Numbered from the stretch's first letter, positions 42,673 to 50,643 are shown. The stretch: DNA of 64,000 nt from Dyella sp. ASV21 (GCF_016428975.1 NZ_JAELTT010000012.1:1-64000), one strand, 5' to 3'. The notes: generated by a model not told the origin, from the letters alone. Program-made: numbers and translations.

Positions 42673-43335
42673 TCAGGCGGCCCGACGGAAATACTTGGAC
42701 AGAAAGTGATCCAAGTAGCCCAGACCTTCGAAGCCAACCCAGATCTTCGGGTTGTCCTTCCAGAGCTGGTAGGCCATGGCCAGGTGACGAAGAATGGAAA
42801 CGCATTCATCGTCCTGAGGCGTCAGACGGATGCTGTACCCGCCGTACGCGCACGCGGTGAGAGCGCCTTCCCGCTTGAGCGCGGAGAAGTACTCCGAACC
42901 CGCAATGGCTTCCTCCGCCCCGTAGAGCGTCAGCAGCGAGTGCATCAGCGGCACAAGGGCGTCGTAGTGACCCACGGGTCGCTGCAAAGTGCGCCGATAT
43001 TTTCTGATGTATGACTCAGCCGAAACGCAACCGCTGCTGCCCATATTGCCGATGGCGATCATCATCCCCTCCGCGTCCGCAGACGCCTTGGCGATGTGCT
43101 CGATGATGTCGTCTTCGCTGCCGAAGGCACGGAGGCCCCAGGAGCGTGAGCGAACCTCGCGAGTGCGACCGTCGCTACCCCGCTGCAAAGTCGTGCAGTT
43201 GCTGTCTCCACTTTCACACAGCACCAGCAGCAGCTGGTCTTTGATCGCCGGCGGGACGGAGCAGTCGTTGAGGTTCTGGAGTGCTGCCATGTTCAAAGAC
43301 AGGGCAAGGTGCTTGTACTCGATGTGCGTGCTCAT
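42673..43335 (-). CDS. Hypothetical protein
   Basis: A 220-residue protein from ATG 43335 (MSTHIEYKHLALSLNMAAL). It is mostly helical and includes LRAFGSEDDIIEHIAKASAD and YQLWKDNPKIWVGFEGLGYL. The internal leader (43378-43397 hairpin, then TTTCTCG and AAAGGAA before the start) matches the other leaders in this region. No family is recognised. Confidence 0.7.
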   Translation of the reverse strand: MSTHIEYKHLALSLNMAALQNLNDCSVPPAIKDQLLLVLCESGDSNCTTLQRGSDGRTREVRSRSWGLRAFGSEDDIIEHIAKASADAEGMMIAIGNMGSSGCVSAESYIRKYRRTLQRPVGHYDALVPLMHSLLTLYGAEEAIAGSEYFSALKREGALTACAYGGYSIRLTPQDDECVSILRHLAMAYQLWKDNPKIWVGFEGLGYLDHFLSKYFRRAA

Positions 43336-43377
43336 GGTGCTGGTTCCTTTGCGAGAAATCCGCGCGCACACCCCCTT

Positions 43378-43397
43378 TGCGGGAGTTGGTGCCCGCA
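43378..43397 (-). promoter_or_regulatory. Leader hairpin before the gene at 43335
   Basis: TGCGGG/CCCGCA with an 8-base loop lies in the gap after the stop of the upstream gene at 43423. The minus strand has CAACCC before and AGGGGG, GTGTGCG and TTTCT after it, in the order seen in the leaders at 33403 and 41000. Confidence 0.5.
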
Positions 43398-43422
43398 GAG
43401 GGTGGGTTGAGTTACAGGTGTT

Positions 43423-44070
43423 TTAGAACAACTGAGCCATCGTAGGCGACGCGGTCGCCTCGTCCAAACGAGCAGCGAAGCTCGGGAGCACGTTAGCCGA
43501 GAAGTCCTGATAGCTGGCCAGTTCAACGATGCCGAAGACGTCCGCGAAAAGCTCGTAGCGGTCGTCGCTCAGATTGCCGAGTTGTGCCGTCCAGGTGTGT
43601 TTCTTGAGTTCGTGAGCGACTGGAGCGGCGCCACGGTGGTTGAGCCACGCGTGAGTCAGTTCCGGAGCGTAGATGAACTCGTCGCGAAACGACACGGCGA
43701 GCGCCAGGCCACGGACCAAGTCCATTGCGGCCTGCCCTTCGATGGCATCCGAGATGCTCTTGCGATGCGAGGAGATGTAGTCCTCCGGTTGGATGACCTC
43801 GCCGGACTCGGAGAGGCCCACACGGAGATTCCCGCGCACGGTTTCAGCACTGCGGTTGCATGCACGGCGCATCAGCAGGTAGGCCCTGCCAAATTCGCCA
43901 CACTCCCATCGCGCCACACCGTTCTGCTCGATCTTTGAGAAAGTCAGGTAGACCACGTTGTCGCCATAGCCAATGGAATCGGCGCGGCCTGGCCAGTACT
44001 TCGCAACAGTCGATTGAGCAGGTAGCAGGTCGAACTTCAGGATTGCGGTTTTACGTTCGATGGAAATCAA
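43423..44070 (-). CDS. Hypothetical protein
   Basis: A 215-residue protein starting MISIERKTAILKFDLLPAQS. It has SIGYGDNVVYLTFSKIEQNG, one cysteine in WECGEFGRAYLLMRRA and a long helical C-terminal half with ELFADVFGIVELASYQDFSA. It may resemble DUF932/Ardc-like plasmid proteins in length only; I cannot assign it. A 209-base leader with several hairpins precedes it. Confidence 0.68.
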   Translation of the reverse strand: MISIERKTAILKFDLLPAQSTVAKYWPGRADSIGYGDNVVYLTFSKIEQNGVARWECGEFGRAYLLMRRACNRSAETVRGNLRVGLSESGEVIQPEDYISSHRKSISDAIEGQAAMDLVRGLALAVSFRDEFIYAPELTHAWLNHRGAAPVAHELKKHTWTAQLGNLSDDRYELFADVFGIVELASYQDFSANVLPSFAARLDEATASPTMAQLF

Positions 44071-44279
44071 GGTTACGTCCTCAGGTTGGTCACCGTTGGA
44101 CTTCGCGCTGGAAGGCGTGAAGCCCTCGGGCGCGTGGGTAAACCCGGCTGTGAGCCCCGGATATGGCTACCTGCGTGGCAGGCGGTGAAAGGTCTTTCTG
44201 GCGGGCCCGACATGCAGACCAGCGAGGAAGACCTCTCGTGGCGAGAGGTGTGCCAAAAAGGCAATTGGAAATGACCAAG
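44071..44279 (-). promoter_or_regulatory. Structured intergenic leader
   Basis: This 209-base gap contains the hairpins ACCTCTCG-tgg-CGAGAGGT (44231-44249) and CCTGC-gtg-GCAGG (near 44171). The second resembles the hairpin near 42011. No gene is seen. It is probably the leader of the gene starting at 44070. Confidence 0.45.
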
Positions 44280-44570
44280 TCAATCGAAAACAGGCATTTT
44301 TTCGGGAATACCGGCCTGCTCATCGTAGAAGGCCATCCAGTTGTGAATGGCGGCTTCTGCATGTTGCAGCGCTTCGGTGGGTCCGCTGTACGGACCATGC
44401 GTGTAAGCCGGGGCGAACGGCGGGCGCCCCTTTTCGCGGGCAACCACGGCCATGAAGGTAGCCAGCGCGTCGCCGCTATTCGGCAAGGGCTTCAGAGTGG
44501 TCTCGGTGGTGACTTCCCATTTGCCGTCACTGGTGGGGACCCAGTCGCCGTGGTGGTAGTTGGTGTGCAT
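44280..44570 (-). CDS. Small hypothetical protein
   Basis: A 96-residue protein starting MHTNYHHGDWVPTSDGKWEV. It is acidic with Pro/His content and a helical second half (TEALQHAEAAIHNWMAFYDE). The ATG at 44570 is preceded by GGAGC and is preferred to the far upstream starts that run into the plus-strand gene at 44682. No family is recognised. Confidence 0.65.
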   Translation of the reverse strand: MHTNYHHGDWVPTSDGKWEVTTETTLKPLPNSGDALATFMAVVAREKGRPPFAPAYTHGPYSGPTEALQHAEAAIHNWMAFYDEQAGIPEKMPVFD

Positions 44571-44681
44571 CTCAGGTGCTCCTGTGCGCGCGCCGGACGA
44601 CCTTTGGTCGACACTGGACGACGCTTGTGGGAAGGTGATGCGGCGGGTAGGCTCCTCTGCCCTGCATGGAGGCAAGAAACC

Positions 44682-44918
44682 TTGGAACGTCTTAGTAACG
44701 GACGCATTCACCTCGACGATGCCGAATGGCAGGTCGTGAAGGCGTTCGCTCGGCCATGGATTGGCCAGGCAACCACCGCGCTCGAACTCAACGAATGCTT
44801 GGTGGACGCCCGCAGCAGGCTTTCGCCTGAGCTGCGGGTCGACCACGCAATTGCACTCGGTCTACTCGAACAGTTCGTCTCCGAAGCCAACGAGTCAGTG
44901 CTGTCTGGAACTTGCTAG
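44682..44918 (+). CDS. Small plus-strand protein with TTG start
   Basis: A 78-residue protein read from TTG 44682 (LERLSNGRIHLDDAEWQVVK), with ATGGAGG eight bases upstream as ribosome site. It is helical and acidic. It overlaps the converging gene 44895-45182 by 24 bases at the 3' ends. The unusual start codon makes it less certain, but the codon pattern and ribosome site look real. Confidence 0.45.
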   Translation: MERLSNGRIHLDDAEWQVVKAFARPWIGQATTALELNECLVDARSRLSPELRVDHAIALGLLEQFVSEANESVLSGTC

Positions 44919-45182
44919 GCCCGGTTGACACTGGGCTTTGCACTTCTCGTACAGCTCTGGGCATGCCTCCATGATCATCGGCGTGCCTTCCATAATCAGC
45001 ATGACGCGCTTGGCCATGCGGATGTCGGTGGTAACCACGTCAACCAAGATCTGGATACCCTTCTTGACGTCGTTGTGATCTCCGAAGATCACCTTGAGTA
45101 GCGCCTCCGCCAACTGGCGAGATATGGCGCCGTCGTCCCACAGTTCGTGCTGATGCACGGGACGCTTGTTGATGTCTTTCAT
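44895..45182 (-). CDS. Small hypothetical protein
   Basis: A 95-residue protein (MKDINKRPVHQHELWDDGAI). It is helical, with LAEALLKVIFGDHNDVKKGI and IRMAKRVMLIMEGTPMIMEA. Two cysteines lie near the C-terminus (YEKCKAQCQ). The start has a hairpin leader (45215-45232) and GGAACG upstream. No family is recognised. Confidence 0.65.
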   Translation of the reverse strand: MKDINKRPVHQHELWDDGAISRQLAEALLKVIFGDHNDVKKGIQILVDVVTTDIRMAKRVMLIMEGTPMIMEACPELYEKCKAQCQPGLASSRQH

Positions 45183-45214
45183 GGTGCGTTCCTTTAGGCG
45201 ACGGTCCCTCCCCA

Positions 45215-45232
45215 ACGGGAAGGGATTCCCGT
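45215..45232 (-). promoter_or_regulatory. Leader hairpin before the gene at 45182
   Basis: ACGGGAA-ggga-TTCCCGT is a perfect 7-bp stem in a 71-base gap. On the minus strand it is preceded by CACCACCACCC and followed by GGGGAGGG, like the leader at 33403. Confidence 0.55.
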
Positions 45233-45253
45233 CAGGGTGGTGGTGGTCGCCTA

Positions 45254-45493
45254 TCAGCCCGCGGTGGGCATCGAGGAACGGATTCGCTTGGTACGCAGTT
45301 CGAACTTGCCGTAGGCAGCTCGGCGGACGAGCTCCTGCTCGGCCTTGTCGAGGAGGAAGTTCGCGTCGCGGTACGACGGTGTTTCACCGCGCAAGACGGT
45401 GATCACTTCCTCCAGGCACGCGTGGCGCTGGAGCAAGTCGTCCTGGTCCATGGATTGGAACGAAGCGAGGTCGAAGTCGAGATTGATGGACAT
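45254..45493 (-). CDS. Small hypothetical protein
   Basis: A 79-residue acidic helical protein (MSINLDFDLASFQSMDQDDL). It contains LEEVITVLRGETPSYRDANF and a basic end (RTKRIRSSMP). It has the most elaborate leader of the region, with two stem-loops. No family is recognised. Confidence 0.65.
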   Translation of the reverse strand: MSINLDFDLASFQSMDQDDLLQRHACLEEVITVLRGETPSYRDANFLLDKAEQELVRRAAYGKFELRTKRIRSSMPTAG

Positions 45494-45842
45494 GTGTGCG
45501 TTTCCATCCCGATGTGCCGGTCGGGTGCAAGAAGAACGCTCCCCGTGGCACGGCGGGGAGGTGTGACACCCGCCGGAAAACGAACACGACCAACCCCATC
45601 GGGAAGGCGTATGCGTTCCCGGTGGGAGAAAGGTTGAGAAGTCCGGCGCGTGGCCAGACTGCTTAGGTGTGATCAGAGATCACTGAGAGAGGATCGAATG
45701 GGAAACCATTCTGAGGATCTGTCTCGAAGACAGGAGCGGCCGTTTAGGCGGGCCTCGTCACCTTGAGTGGTGCGAACACACACTCGAAAAATCTTCGGCG
45801 CTGTGGCCGTGCATGGAACCGTAGCGACAGCGCCATATCGTG
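45494..45842 (-). promoter_or_regulatory. Long structured leader with copy A of a repeated element
   Basis: No gene is seen in these 349 bases. Near the downstream start are stems CTCCCC/GGGGAG (45539-45560) and CGGGAA/TTCCCG (45600-45621). Further up, on the minus strand, three compact hairpins follow each other: CTGTCT-tcg-AGACAG (45719-45733), GAATGG-tttc-CCATTC (near 45700) and GTGATC-tct-GATCAC (near 45676). The block 45719-45792 is related to 51558-51641: both have CTGTCTC, CAGGA(G/A)CGGCC, GGGCCTCGTCAC and TCGAAAA(A)TC in order. It may be a small RNA, a long 5' leader or a DNA site. Confidence 0.55.
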
Positions 45843-47183
45843 TCAACTAGATCGCACCACCCTGCCCACGGCAGCCGTGAGCACTTTGCGCAACTGGTTC
45901 GGATCATCGTTCGGGTGGTGCTCCACCAGGCCGACAACGCCCGGTAGTGACTTCATACGCGGGTGGGTGATCGCCTTGGACGCGAGATAGTCGGGATCTT
46001 TGTCGAGCCCCATAGTTTCCACGATCAGGCGCTTCCCACCAGGGAGCCAGAGGACGAAGTCCGGATGGCAACTGGTGCCGTCGGCAAGGACCTCGGGGAA
46101 CAGCGGCGTCTGCAGCTGCACTTCTACGTTGAGGGAATCGGGCTTGGCCCAGTACGTCATGAGCGACAGCAGGTTCTCGGCCGTCTCCCTCTCAAGTCCG
46201 CTATCGACTGCCAACAACACCGACTTGCTCAGACACGGATGCGCGTATGCGTTAACCAAGCTGAAGGCCTTCTCGCCGCGCGGCTGGGCAATCTGCGCAA
46301 TCACCCAGAAGGGGCCGGCATTCCCTTTCGTGTACCCCGGCCGCTTCACAGCGCCTCGGACATTGACCACGGCGACGCGGTCCTCGCTGGTGCCCCGCCA
46401 TACAAGCTGAGTCTCGTTCGGACTCACCTTGGCGATCTCGTGCACGATGCCGACGAACAGGCCTTGCGGGCGTGTGCCTGCCGGGAAGCGGGATGCGATC
46501 GCCGGCATGTTCTGCAGCAGTTTCGGCAGTCCCGGCAGGAAGGTGCAGCCAACATCGCGTAGCTTGAGACCGGGCGCCACGGGCTGATCGAGCAATACGT
46601 CCAGGCCGGCATAGGCGTTCTTGGATTTGCTGAGCGCGTTGTGGCCCTTACGCGTGATCACGTCGGACGGAAGCACCGTCGTGTAACCCACGTCCGTCAG
46701 CGCCGTGAAGAGAAGGCGCGCAATTGCGGGCACGTTGGAGCTTGGAGTGCGGGGAGCCTGGGAGGGTGCTGCAGGTGCGCTCTGTGAGATGTCCTGCGCT
46801 ACCTGATTGAGTAGCAGCCATCGGCCTTGCCAAGGCTTCATGACGCCATCTACGCCTTCGGTTGCCGCGCGCTCGGACTCGAGTACCTCAACCCAGAAGG
46901 GACAGGTGTCGGCATGCGGTGTCGCTCCGTGCCGCCAGATGTGAATCTGCCCCTCGCGCAGGCGTGGCGCCATAAGTGGTGGCGGGTCGATGTCTGCTGG
47001 GCGGCAGCCGCATGCCAGCCAGCGCTGTTGATCACGCAGATCCATTAACCCTTTGGTCGCACGCTGTCGATCCGCCTCGCTGGGAGCCGGATGATTGCCG
47101 AAGCAACGGACCAGAGAAGCCGATAATGCAGGCTCCACTTCGCCGAGAACATTGGAACGGTCGTGTAAGCGCAACTTGGTCAT
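45843..47183 (-). CDS. Hypothetical protein with Cys/His motif and nuclease-like C-terminal region
   Basis: A 446-residue protein from ATG 47183 (MTKLRLHDRSNVLGEVEPAL). Residues 50-110 hold RWLACGCRPADIDPPPLMAP and WRHGATPHADTCPFW, a Cys/His pattern like a zinc site. A flexible linker lies near residue 150. The C-terminus has CHPDFVLWLPGGKRLIVETM, which resembles a PD-(D/E)xK core (D...E) although the usual Lys is not obvious. A terminator at 47236-47261 lies just upstream, so this start is preferred over a GTG inside that hairpin. It may be related to DUF1173-like plasmid proteins; this is unsure. Confidence 0.68.
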   Translation of the reverse strand: MTKLRLHDRSNVLGEVEPALSASLVRCFGNHPAPSEADRQRATKGLMDLRDQQRWLACGCRPADIDPPPLMAPRLREGQIHIWRHGATPHADTCPFWVEVLESERAATEGVDGVMKPWQGRWLLLNQVAQDISQSAPAAPSQAPRTPSSNVPAIARLLFTALTDVGYTTVLPSDVITRKGHNALSKSKNAYAGLDVLLDQPVAPGLKLRDVGCTFLPGLPKLLQNMPAIASRFPAGTRPQGLFVGIVHEIAKVSPNETQLVWRGTSEDRVAVVNVRGAVKRPGYTKGNAGPFWVIAQIAQPRGEKAFSLVNAYAHPCLSKSVLLAVDSGLERETAENLLSLMTYWAKPDSLNVEVQLQTPLFPEVLADGTSCHPDFVLWLPGGKRLIVETMGLDKDPDYLASKAITHPRMKSLPGVVGLVEHHPNDDPNQLRKVLTAAVGRVVRSS

Positions 47184-47235
47184 GAAGACCTCGTCAAATG
47201 GCCTGGTTCGAAGACGCGCATCAAGCATGCCCTCG

Positions 47236-47261
47236 AAAAAGGCCACTCAAAAGAGAGTGGC
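47236..47261 (-). terminator. Rho-independent terminator after the Cas4-like gene
   Basis: On the minus strand GCCACTC-tctttt-GAGTGGC is followed by TTTTT. It lies about 95 bases after the stop of the nuclease gene (47357) and ends that transcript. The next gene (start 47183) therefore needs its own promoter. Confidence 0.88.
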
Positions 47262-47310
47262 GAAAGGAACGATATAGCTGGTTGTATGGTGCGTGGATCA
47301 GGTATCCAGC

Positions 47311-47363
47311 CTTTTAGGCTCTTTATTCCCACCTTTTGGGCGCGGAATTCAAGCTTTTAGGCT
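47311..47363. repeat. Three iteron-like repeats CTTTT(A/G)GGC(T/G)
   Basis: CTTTTAGGCT at 47311-47320, CTTTTGGGCG at 47333-47342 and CTTTTAGGCT at 47354-47363 are spaced 22 and 21 bases, about two helical turns. The last overlaps the end of the nuclease gene. They could be binding sites of a regulator for the 45843-47183 gene or of a replication/partition protein. No AT-rich origin is seen beside them. Confidence 0.55.
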
Positions 47364-48295
47364 GTGCGGGAACGCGGGGGCCGGACATGCAGGCCATCGC
47401 GAATCTGCTTGGAACACCAGAGATGGAAATCGCACATGGTTGTGCACGGAGTGCAATATGAGTCCAGGCTGCGACGAGCGAACCGCTTCCGGCGAATGTC
47501 GTCGGCGATCCACAGGCGAGACTGAACATACTCCTCCACCTGCTCCGGCGTACGTGCCGGAACGAGATGCATCGGTGCAACAACCGGACCTTCAGCGTCC
47601 TTCTTCTGGGGCACCGGCCGCTTGACGGCGTTGAGGAACCCGACCTTGTCGATGCTCGTAATCCCCAAGGATTCCTTGTGGGCGTCGAGCACCAACTGCT
47701 GACCGGTGAGCTGGCCAGAGTTCAGGGCGAACAACTCCGTGGAGTCCTGGGAAGGAGTCTTCACGTCGAGGATCACCACTTCACCGTCGGGCGTCATTAC
47801 AACGAGATCGAGGATCGAGCTGTAGATGACATTCCGTGGAAGGCGAACGCGCAGCTCACGCTGCACGATCGGCATGCCTTGAAGGTCAACCATCACTTTG
47901 AGGCCAGAGGCCTTCCACCATTCAACGAAACGAGAGAGCAATAGCTCTCCCGTCGCGAGAATGTCGTCGTGACCCTTCCAGCGCGTGCTGAAGTCGACCA
48001 CGCGAGTGGCCGCCCATTCCTTGTAGGCATTGACGAAGACCGCGTTGACGTCGACGGACAAGCCGTAGAGGTCTGCGATGACGAAGGCGGAGACCGCCTG
48101 GTCGAACGCGGAGCCGAAGCCAAGGTTCACGGAACTCGTCACGGATTCGAGACGGTCACGGTAACGGTAGGCGTATGCGGCGCCGCACTTCTCCATCAGA
48201 GTCGATGAGGAGTGGGACAGGTAGACATCGTATTCAGCCGAGACAGGTGGCCGAACCGACGCTACCGATGCTTGCGAAACAACGGCGGTAGTCAT
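47357..48295 (-). CDS. RecB/Cas4-like PD-(D/E)xK nuclease with Cys cluster
   Basis: A 312-residue protein from ATG 48295. The N-terminus DVYLSHSSSTLMEKCGAAYAYRY is the RecB/Cas4 opening helix with one Cys. The catalytic core is SILDLVVMTPDGE then VVILDVKTPS (Asp and D-x-K), followed by the QxxxY-like SGQLTGQQLVLDA. The C-terminus SYCTPCTTMCDFHLWC gives further cysteines, suggesting an iron-sulfur cluster as in Cas4 and AddB. No CRISPR genes are near. It is likely a 5'-3' exonuclease for recombination or end processing. The gene upstream at 48309 is 13 bases away. Confidence 0.85.
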   Translation of the reverse strand: MTTAVVSQASVASVRPPVSAEYDVYLSHSSSTLMEKCGAAYAYRYRDRLESVTSSVNLGFGSAFDQAVSAFVIADLYGLSVDVNAVFVNAYKEWAATRVVDFSTRWKGHDDILATGELLLSRFVEWWKASGLKVMVDLQGMPIVQRELRVRLPRNVIYSSILDLVVMTPDGEVVILDVKTPSQDSTELFALNSGQLTGQQLVLDAHKESLGITSIDKVGFLNAVKRPVPQKKDAEGPVVAPMHLVPARTPEQVEEYVQSRLWIADDIRRKRFARRSLDSYCTPCTTMCDFHLWCSKQIRDGLHVRPPRSRTA

Positions 48296-48308
48296 GGTTA
48301 GCTCCTTA

Positions 48309-49448
48309 TCAGGCTGCGGCAGATGCCTGGGTGTTGGTGCAGAGTTGCTTGTAGAAGTTTCGGAGGTGAAGTGCGGAATCGAACACGTCCGGCACGGGCA
48401 CGCCCTTTGCCTGGGCGCGGTTGCGGGCTTGACGCAGCAGATTCGCATTCAGCTCCTCGCCATTGGCGGCCTTCGGCGCAGACGGAACGCCTTGGATGGC
48501 GGCCGGTACGGCGGAGGCTACCGTCGGTGTCGGAGCTTGCGTCGGGGTTCCATCGACAACCACTTCAGCCTCGGACGCTGCGGTGACGTCGACCTTGGCG
48601 CTACCGCCCTGGTCGACCGCTTCGTTCGTTGCGTCGGTGGTCGCCGGCGTCGCAGGGTCCTTCGCGGTGCCCTTGCCTGACTTGGCGGGGGCTGCGTTGG
48701 AACGGCTCTGCTTGGCAACCGTCAATGCGGTCTCGTCGGCCTTCGGAGCTTCAGCGACTTCGAATGCAGCGGTGTCGCTGCCGTCCCCTGTTGCTTCCTT
48801 AGCCTCGGTAACAACCTGAGCGTCACTCTGTGCCTGTGCGGTTGCAGCCTGCGCGCCTGCCTGCTTTGCCTGCTCGAGAAGAGCTTGCGCCTCAGCGGGC
48901 AGCTTGTTGCGGCTGCCTTCGGCCGGCGTCGAGATGGCCGAAACGCCATTGACGTGAGCATTGCCGACAACCGGAGCCGGTGCCTGCTTCTGCTCGCCGC
49001 GCGGTGCGTCTTCACCCAACGTGGAACCCGGAAGACCGAGTGCCTCATAGAGCTTGCCGCGCACTTGCGAGTGGCCCTCGGAGAACGACGAGGCTGAGTT
49101 GATGATCTTCAAGAACTCCGCGGTTGCGATCAGACGCTGCTCGGGGTCCCGGAGGAACGCCTTGAACAGGACCGTCGGCTGGATGGCCATGCGCTGACCG
49201 CCATTGCCATCGTCCACGTAGGTATCCGGATCGGGCAATTCGATCTTGCCCATCTCGGAAGTCACTTCCACTGCGAAACCCTTGAGAGGGTCGAACACAT
49301 CGAGGAAGCGCTGGGTGCGGTGATGAACCCCGAAGATGTGGACGGGAACGCCGTCACGCACGATCTGGACACCAAGTCGGTCCGTCATCGGACGCAGTTC
49401 ATCTTCGGTGGGTTCGACGTCCTTGAAGGGACCAAAGGCGATTTTCAT
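48309..49448 (-). CDS. Hypothetical protein with long Ala/Thr-rich acidic linker
   Basis: A 379-residue protein from ATG 49448 (MKIAFGPFKDVEPTEDELRP). Residues 1-150 look folded (VQIVRDGVPVHIFGVHHRTQ, EFLKIINSASSFSEG). About 170 residues of low-complexity Ala, Thr, Glu, Asp and Gln follow. A short C-terminal helix region LLRQARNRAQAKGV and HLRNFYKQLCTNTQ ends it. It lies between the SSB-like and nuclease genes, suggesting a replication or recombination accessory role. GAGGAG precedes the ATG. Confidence 0.7.
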   Translation of the reverse strand: MKIAFGPFKDVEPTEDELRPMTDRLGVQIVRDGVPVHIFGVHHRTQRFLDVFDPLKGFAVEVTSEMGKIELPDPDTYVDDGNGGQRMAIQPTVLFKAFLRDPEQRLIATAEFLKIINSASSFSEGHSQVRGKLYEALGLPGSTLGEDAPRGEQKQAPAPVVGNAHVNGVSAISTPAEGSRNKLPAEAQALLEQAKQAGAQAATAQAQSDAQVVTEAKEATGDGSDTAAFEVAEAPKADETALTVAKQSRSNAAPAKSGKGTAKDPATPATTDATNEAVDQGGSAKVDVTAASEAEVVVDGTPTQAPTPTVASAVPAAIQGVPSAPKAANGEELNANLLRQARNRAQAKGVPVPDVFDSALHLRNFYKQLCTNTQASAAA

Positions 49449-49510
49449 GGGTGTACTCCTCAGTCGGGTCCGGCCAAAGGCGCGGTGTCCTGTCCCGACG
49501 TGATGCAAGA

Positions 49511-49527
49511 AACCCCGGACGGGGGAT
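49511..49527 (-). promoter_or_regulatory. Leader hairpin before the gene at 49448
   Basis: On the minus strand CCCC-gtcc-GGGG is followed by TTTCTTGCA, the motif recurring after leader hairpins here. It lies just after the stop of the SSB-like gene (49538). Confidence 0.45.
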
Positions 49528-49537
49528 TAGAGGTGGA

Positions 49538-50161
49538 TTACCAGTTGCGAGCGGTAAAGTGGGTTTCGAAGGCGTTTTCGGGCATGTGCTTGTGACGATT
49601 CTTCGTCGCGGAATCGTCCTTGGCGTCTGCAAACGACGGTGCGGAGGTTTTCAACGGCTGTTCCGGACCCTGCGCACTTTGACGTGGCGGGGGCGGCATG
49701 CGCTGCTGCGGTTCCTTCTGCACGGGAGCGTGCTGGACAGGCTGTTGGCTCTGCTGAGCCGGTTCCTGCTGGGCCGGTTCCTGGGTGCCCTCACCTGCGG
49801 TCACCGACGCCTCGACGAGAACGTTGATGGTGGTTGCGCGGATGAAGTGCCAGTAGCGACGACCAGCCGGGCCGTCGTCCTCGTCGACGAGTTGCTCGCC
49901 CGACACGAGGATGCGTGCGTCCTTCTTGAGCTTGTCCCTGTAGTAGGGAAAGCCGTCAGCCGGGACCTCGAACTTGATGTTGAACCAGGTCATGCGACTG
50001 CGAAGGTCGTTGCCACGGCGGTACAACTTGCGACTGCCAATGCGAAGCCTGAAGCGATAGGAGGTTGGAGTGGCCGAACCTTCGGGAAATCCCTTGAACT
50101 GGGCGTCTTCCCAAACGGTGCCGGAAACGGTGTGGATGTTGGTGTCTTGAATCACGCTCAT
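49538..50161 (-). CDS. Single-stranded DNA-binding protein-like
   Basis: A 207-residue protein from ATG 50161 (MSVIQDTNIHTVSGTVWEDA). The first 110 residues fit an OB-fold: SYRFRLRIGSRKLY, MTWFNIKFEVPADG and KKDARILVSGEQLVD, then RYWHFIRATTINVL. A Pro/Gln-rich flexible tail follows, as in SSB, but the end (AFETHFTARNW) lacks the usual acidic DDDIPF tip. It probably covers single-stranded DNA during plasmid replication or transfer and may not recruit host partners in the usual way. Confidence 0.75.
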   Translation of the reverse strand: MSVIQDTNIHTVSGTVWEDAQFKGFPEGSATPTSYRFRLRIGSRKLYRRGNDLRSRMTWFNIKFEVPADGFPYYRDKLKKDARILVSGEQLVDEDDGPAGRRYWHFIRATTINVLVEASVTAGEGTQEPAQQEPAQQSQQPVQHAPVQKEPQQRMPPPPRQSAQGPEQPLKTSAPSFADAKDDSATKNRHKHMPENAFETHFTARNW

Positions 50162-50344
50162 GGAGTCTTGCTCCGCGATGGTTCCATGGTGACCCGACGA
50201 TTGATTTGGATTTATCGGCAGGCTTGGGCTCTGCTCCGTCCCAGTTGAACAGCTCTGGTGGCGAAGAGAAGTTGATGGGGGAATTGAAGGCTCCCTCTGA
50301 CCCCTTTTGTGGCGATTGCCACGAAAACCTGTCGATTCGTGCAT

Positions 50345-50412
50345 GGGTGTTCTTCGTACAGAGCCTGCCGATCAGGCTCTCCAGGAAGAACACCCGGTGG
50401 CGTCCCACCGGG
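50345..50412. repeat. Large two-part hairpin between small genes
   Basis: The outer stem GGGTGTTCTTC (50345-50355) pairs perfectly with GAAGAACACCC (50385-50395). The inner stem AGAGCCTG/CAGGCTCT (50360-50367, 50373-50380) closes on a 5-base loop. A further stem CCCGGTGG/CCACCGGG (50393-50412) overlaps the outer one, so two alternative folds exclude each other, as in attenuators. It lies between the 59-residue gene and the SSB-like gene, within the gap 50162-50439. Confidence 0.7.
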
Positions 50413-50439
50413 TGATTGGGTCAAGCGGTGCGCCTTGCG

Positions 50440-50619
50440 TCATGCGGCCGGCGCGATCACTGCGGGTTCGCGGAGGTGATCCATGAATCCCGCGTGGCGC
50501 GCCCAGCGCATCACGACGCCCGGTTCAATGCTCTCTTCCGAAGTGCGGATCAGCTCTTCAGCACTTTGGCGAGCAAACTCTTCACGGCGCGGGGAATTCT
50601 GCGAAGTGACCATCATCAT
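50440..50619 (-). CDS. 59-residue hypothetical protein
   Basis: A small protein starting MMMVTSQNSPRREEFARQSA and containing RWARHAGFMDHLREPAVI. GGAG stands about 10 bases before the first ATG at 50619. It has its own long hairpin leader (50644-50693). No family is recognised, but it lies in a regular series of leader-gene units, which supports a real gene. Confidence 0.6.
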   Translation of the reverse strand: MMMVTSQNSPRREEFARQSAEELIRTSEESIEPGVVMRWARHAGFMDHLREPAVIAPAA

Positions 50620-50643
50620 TTGGAATCTCCATCGTTAACGGGG

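Noticed and set aside
45656-45842. Possible tRNA or tmRNA because of consecutive hairpins and a GATCGAAT string
   Set aside because: No cloverleaf, anticodon arm or acceptor stem can be formed with proper spacing; it is listed as a structured leader instead.
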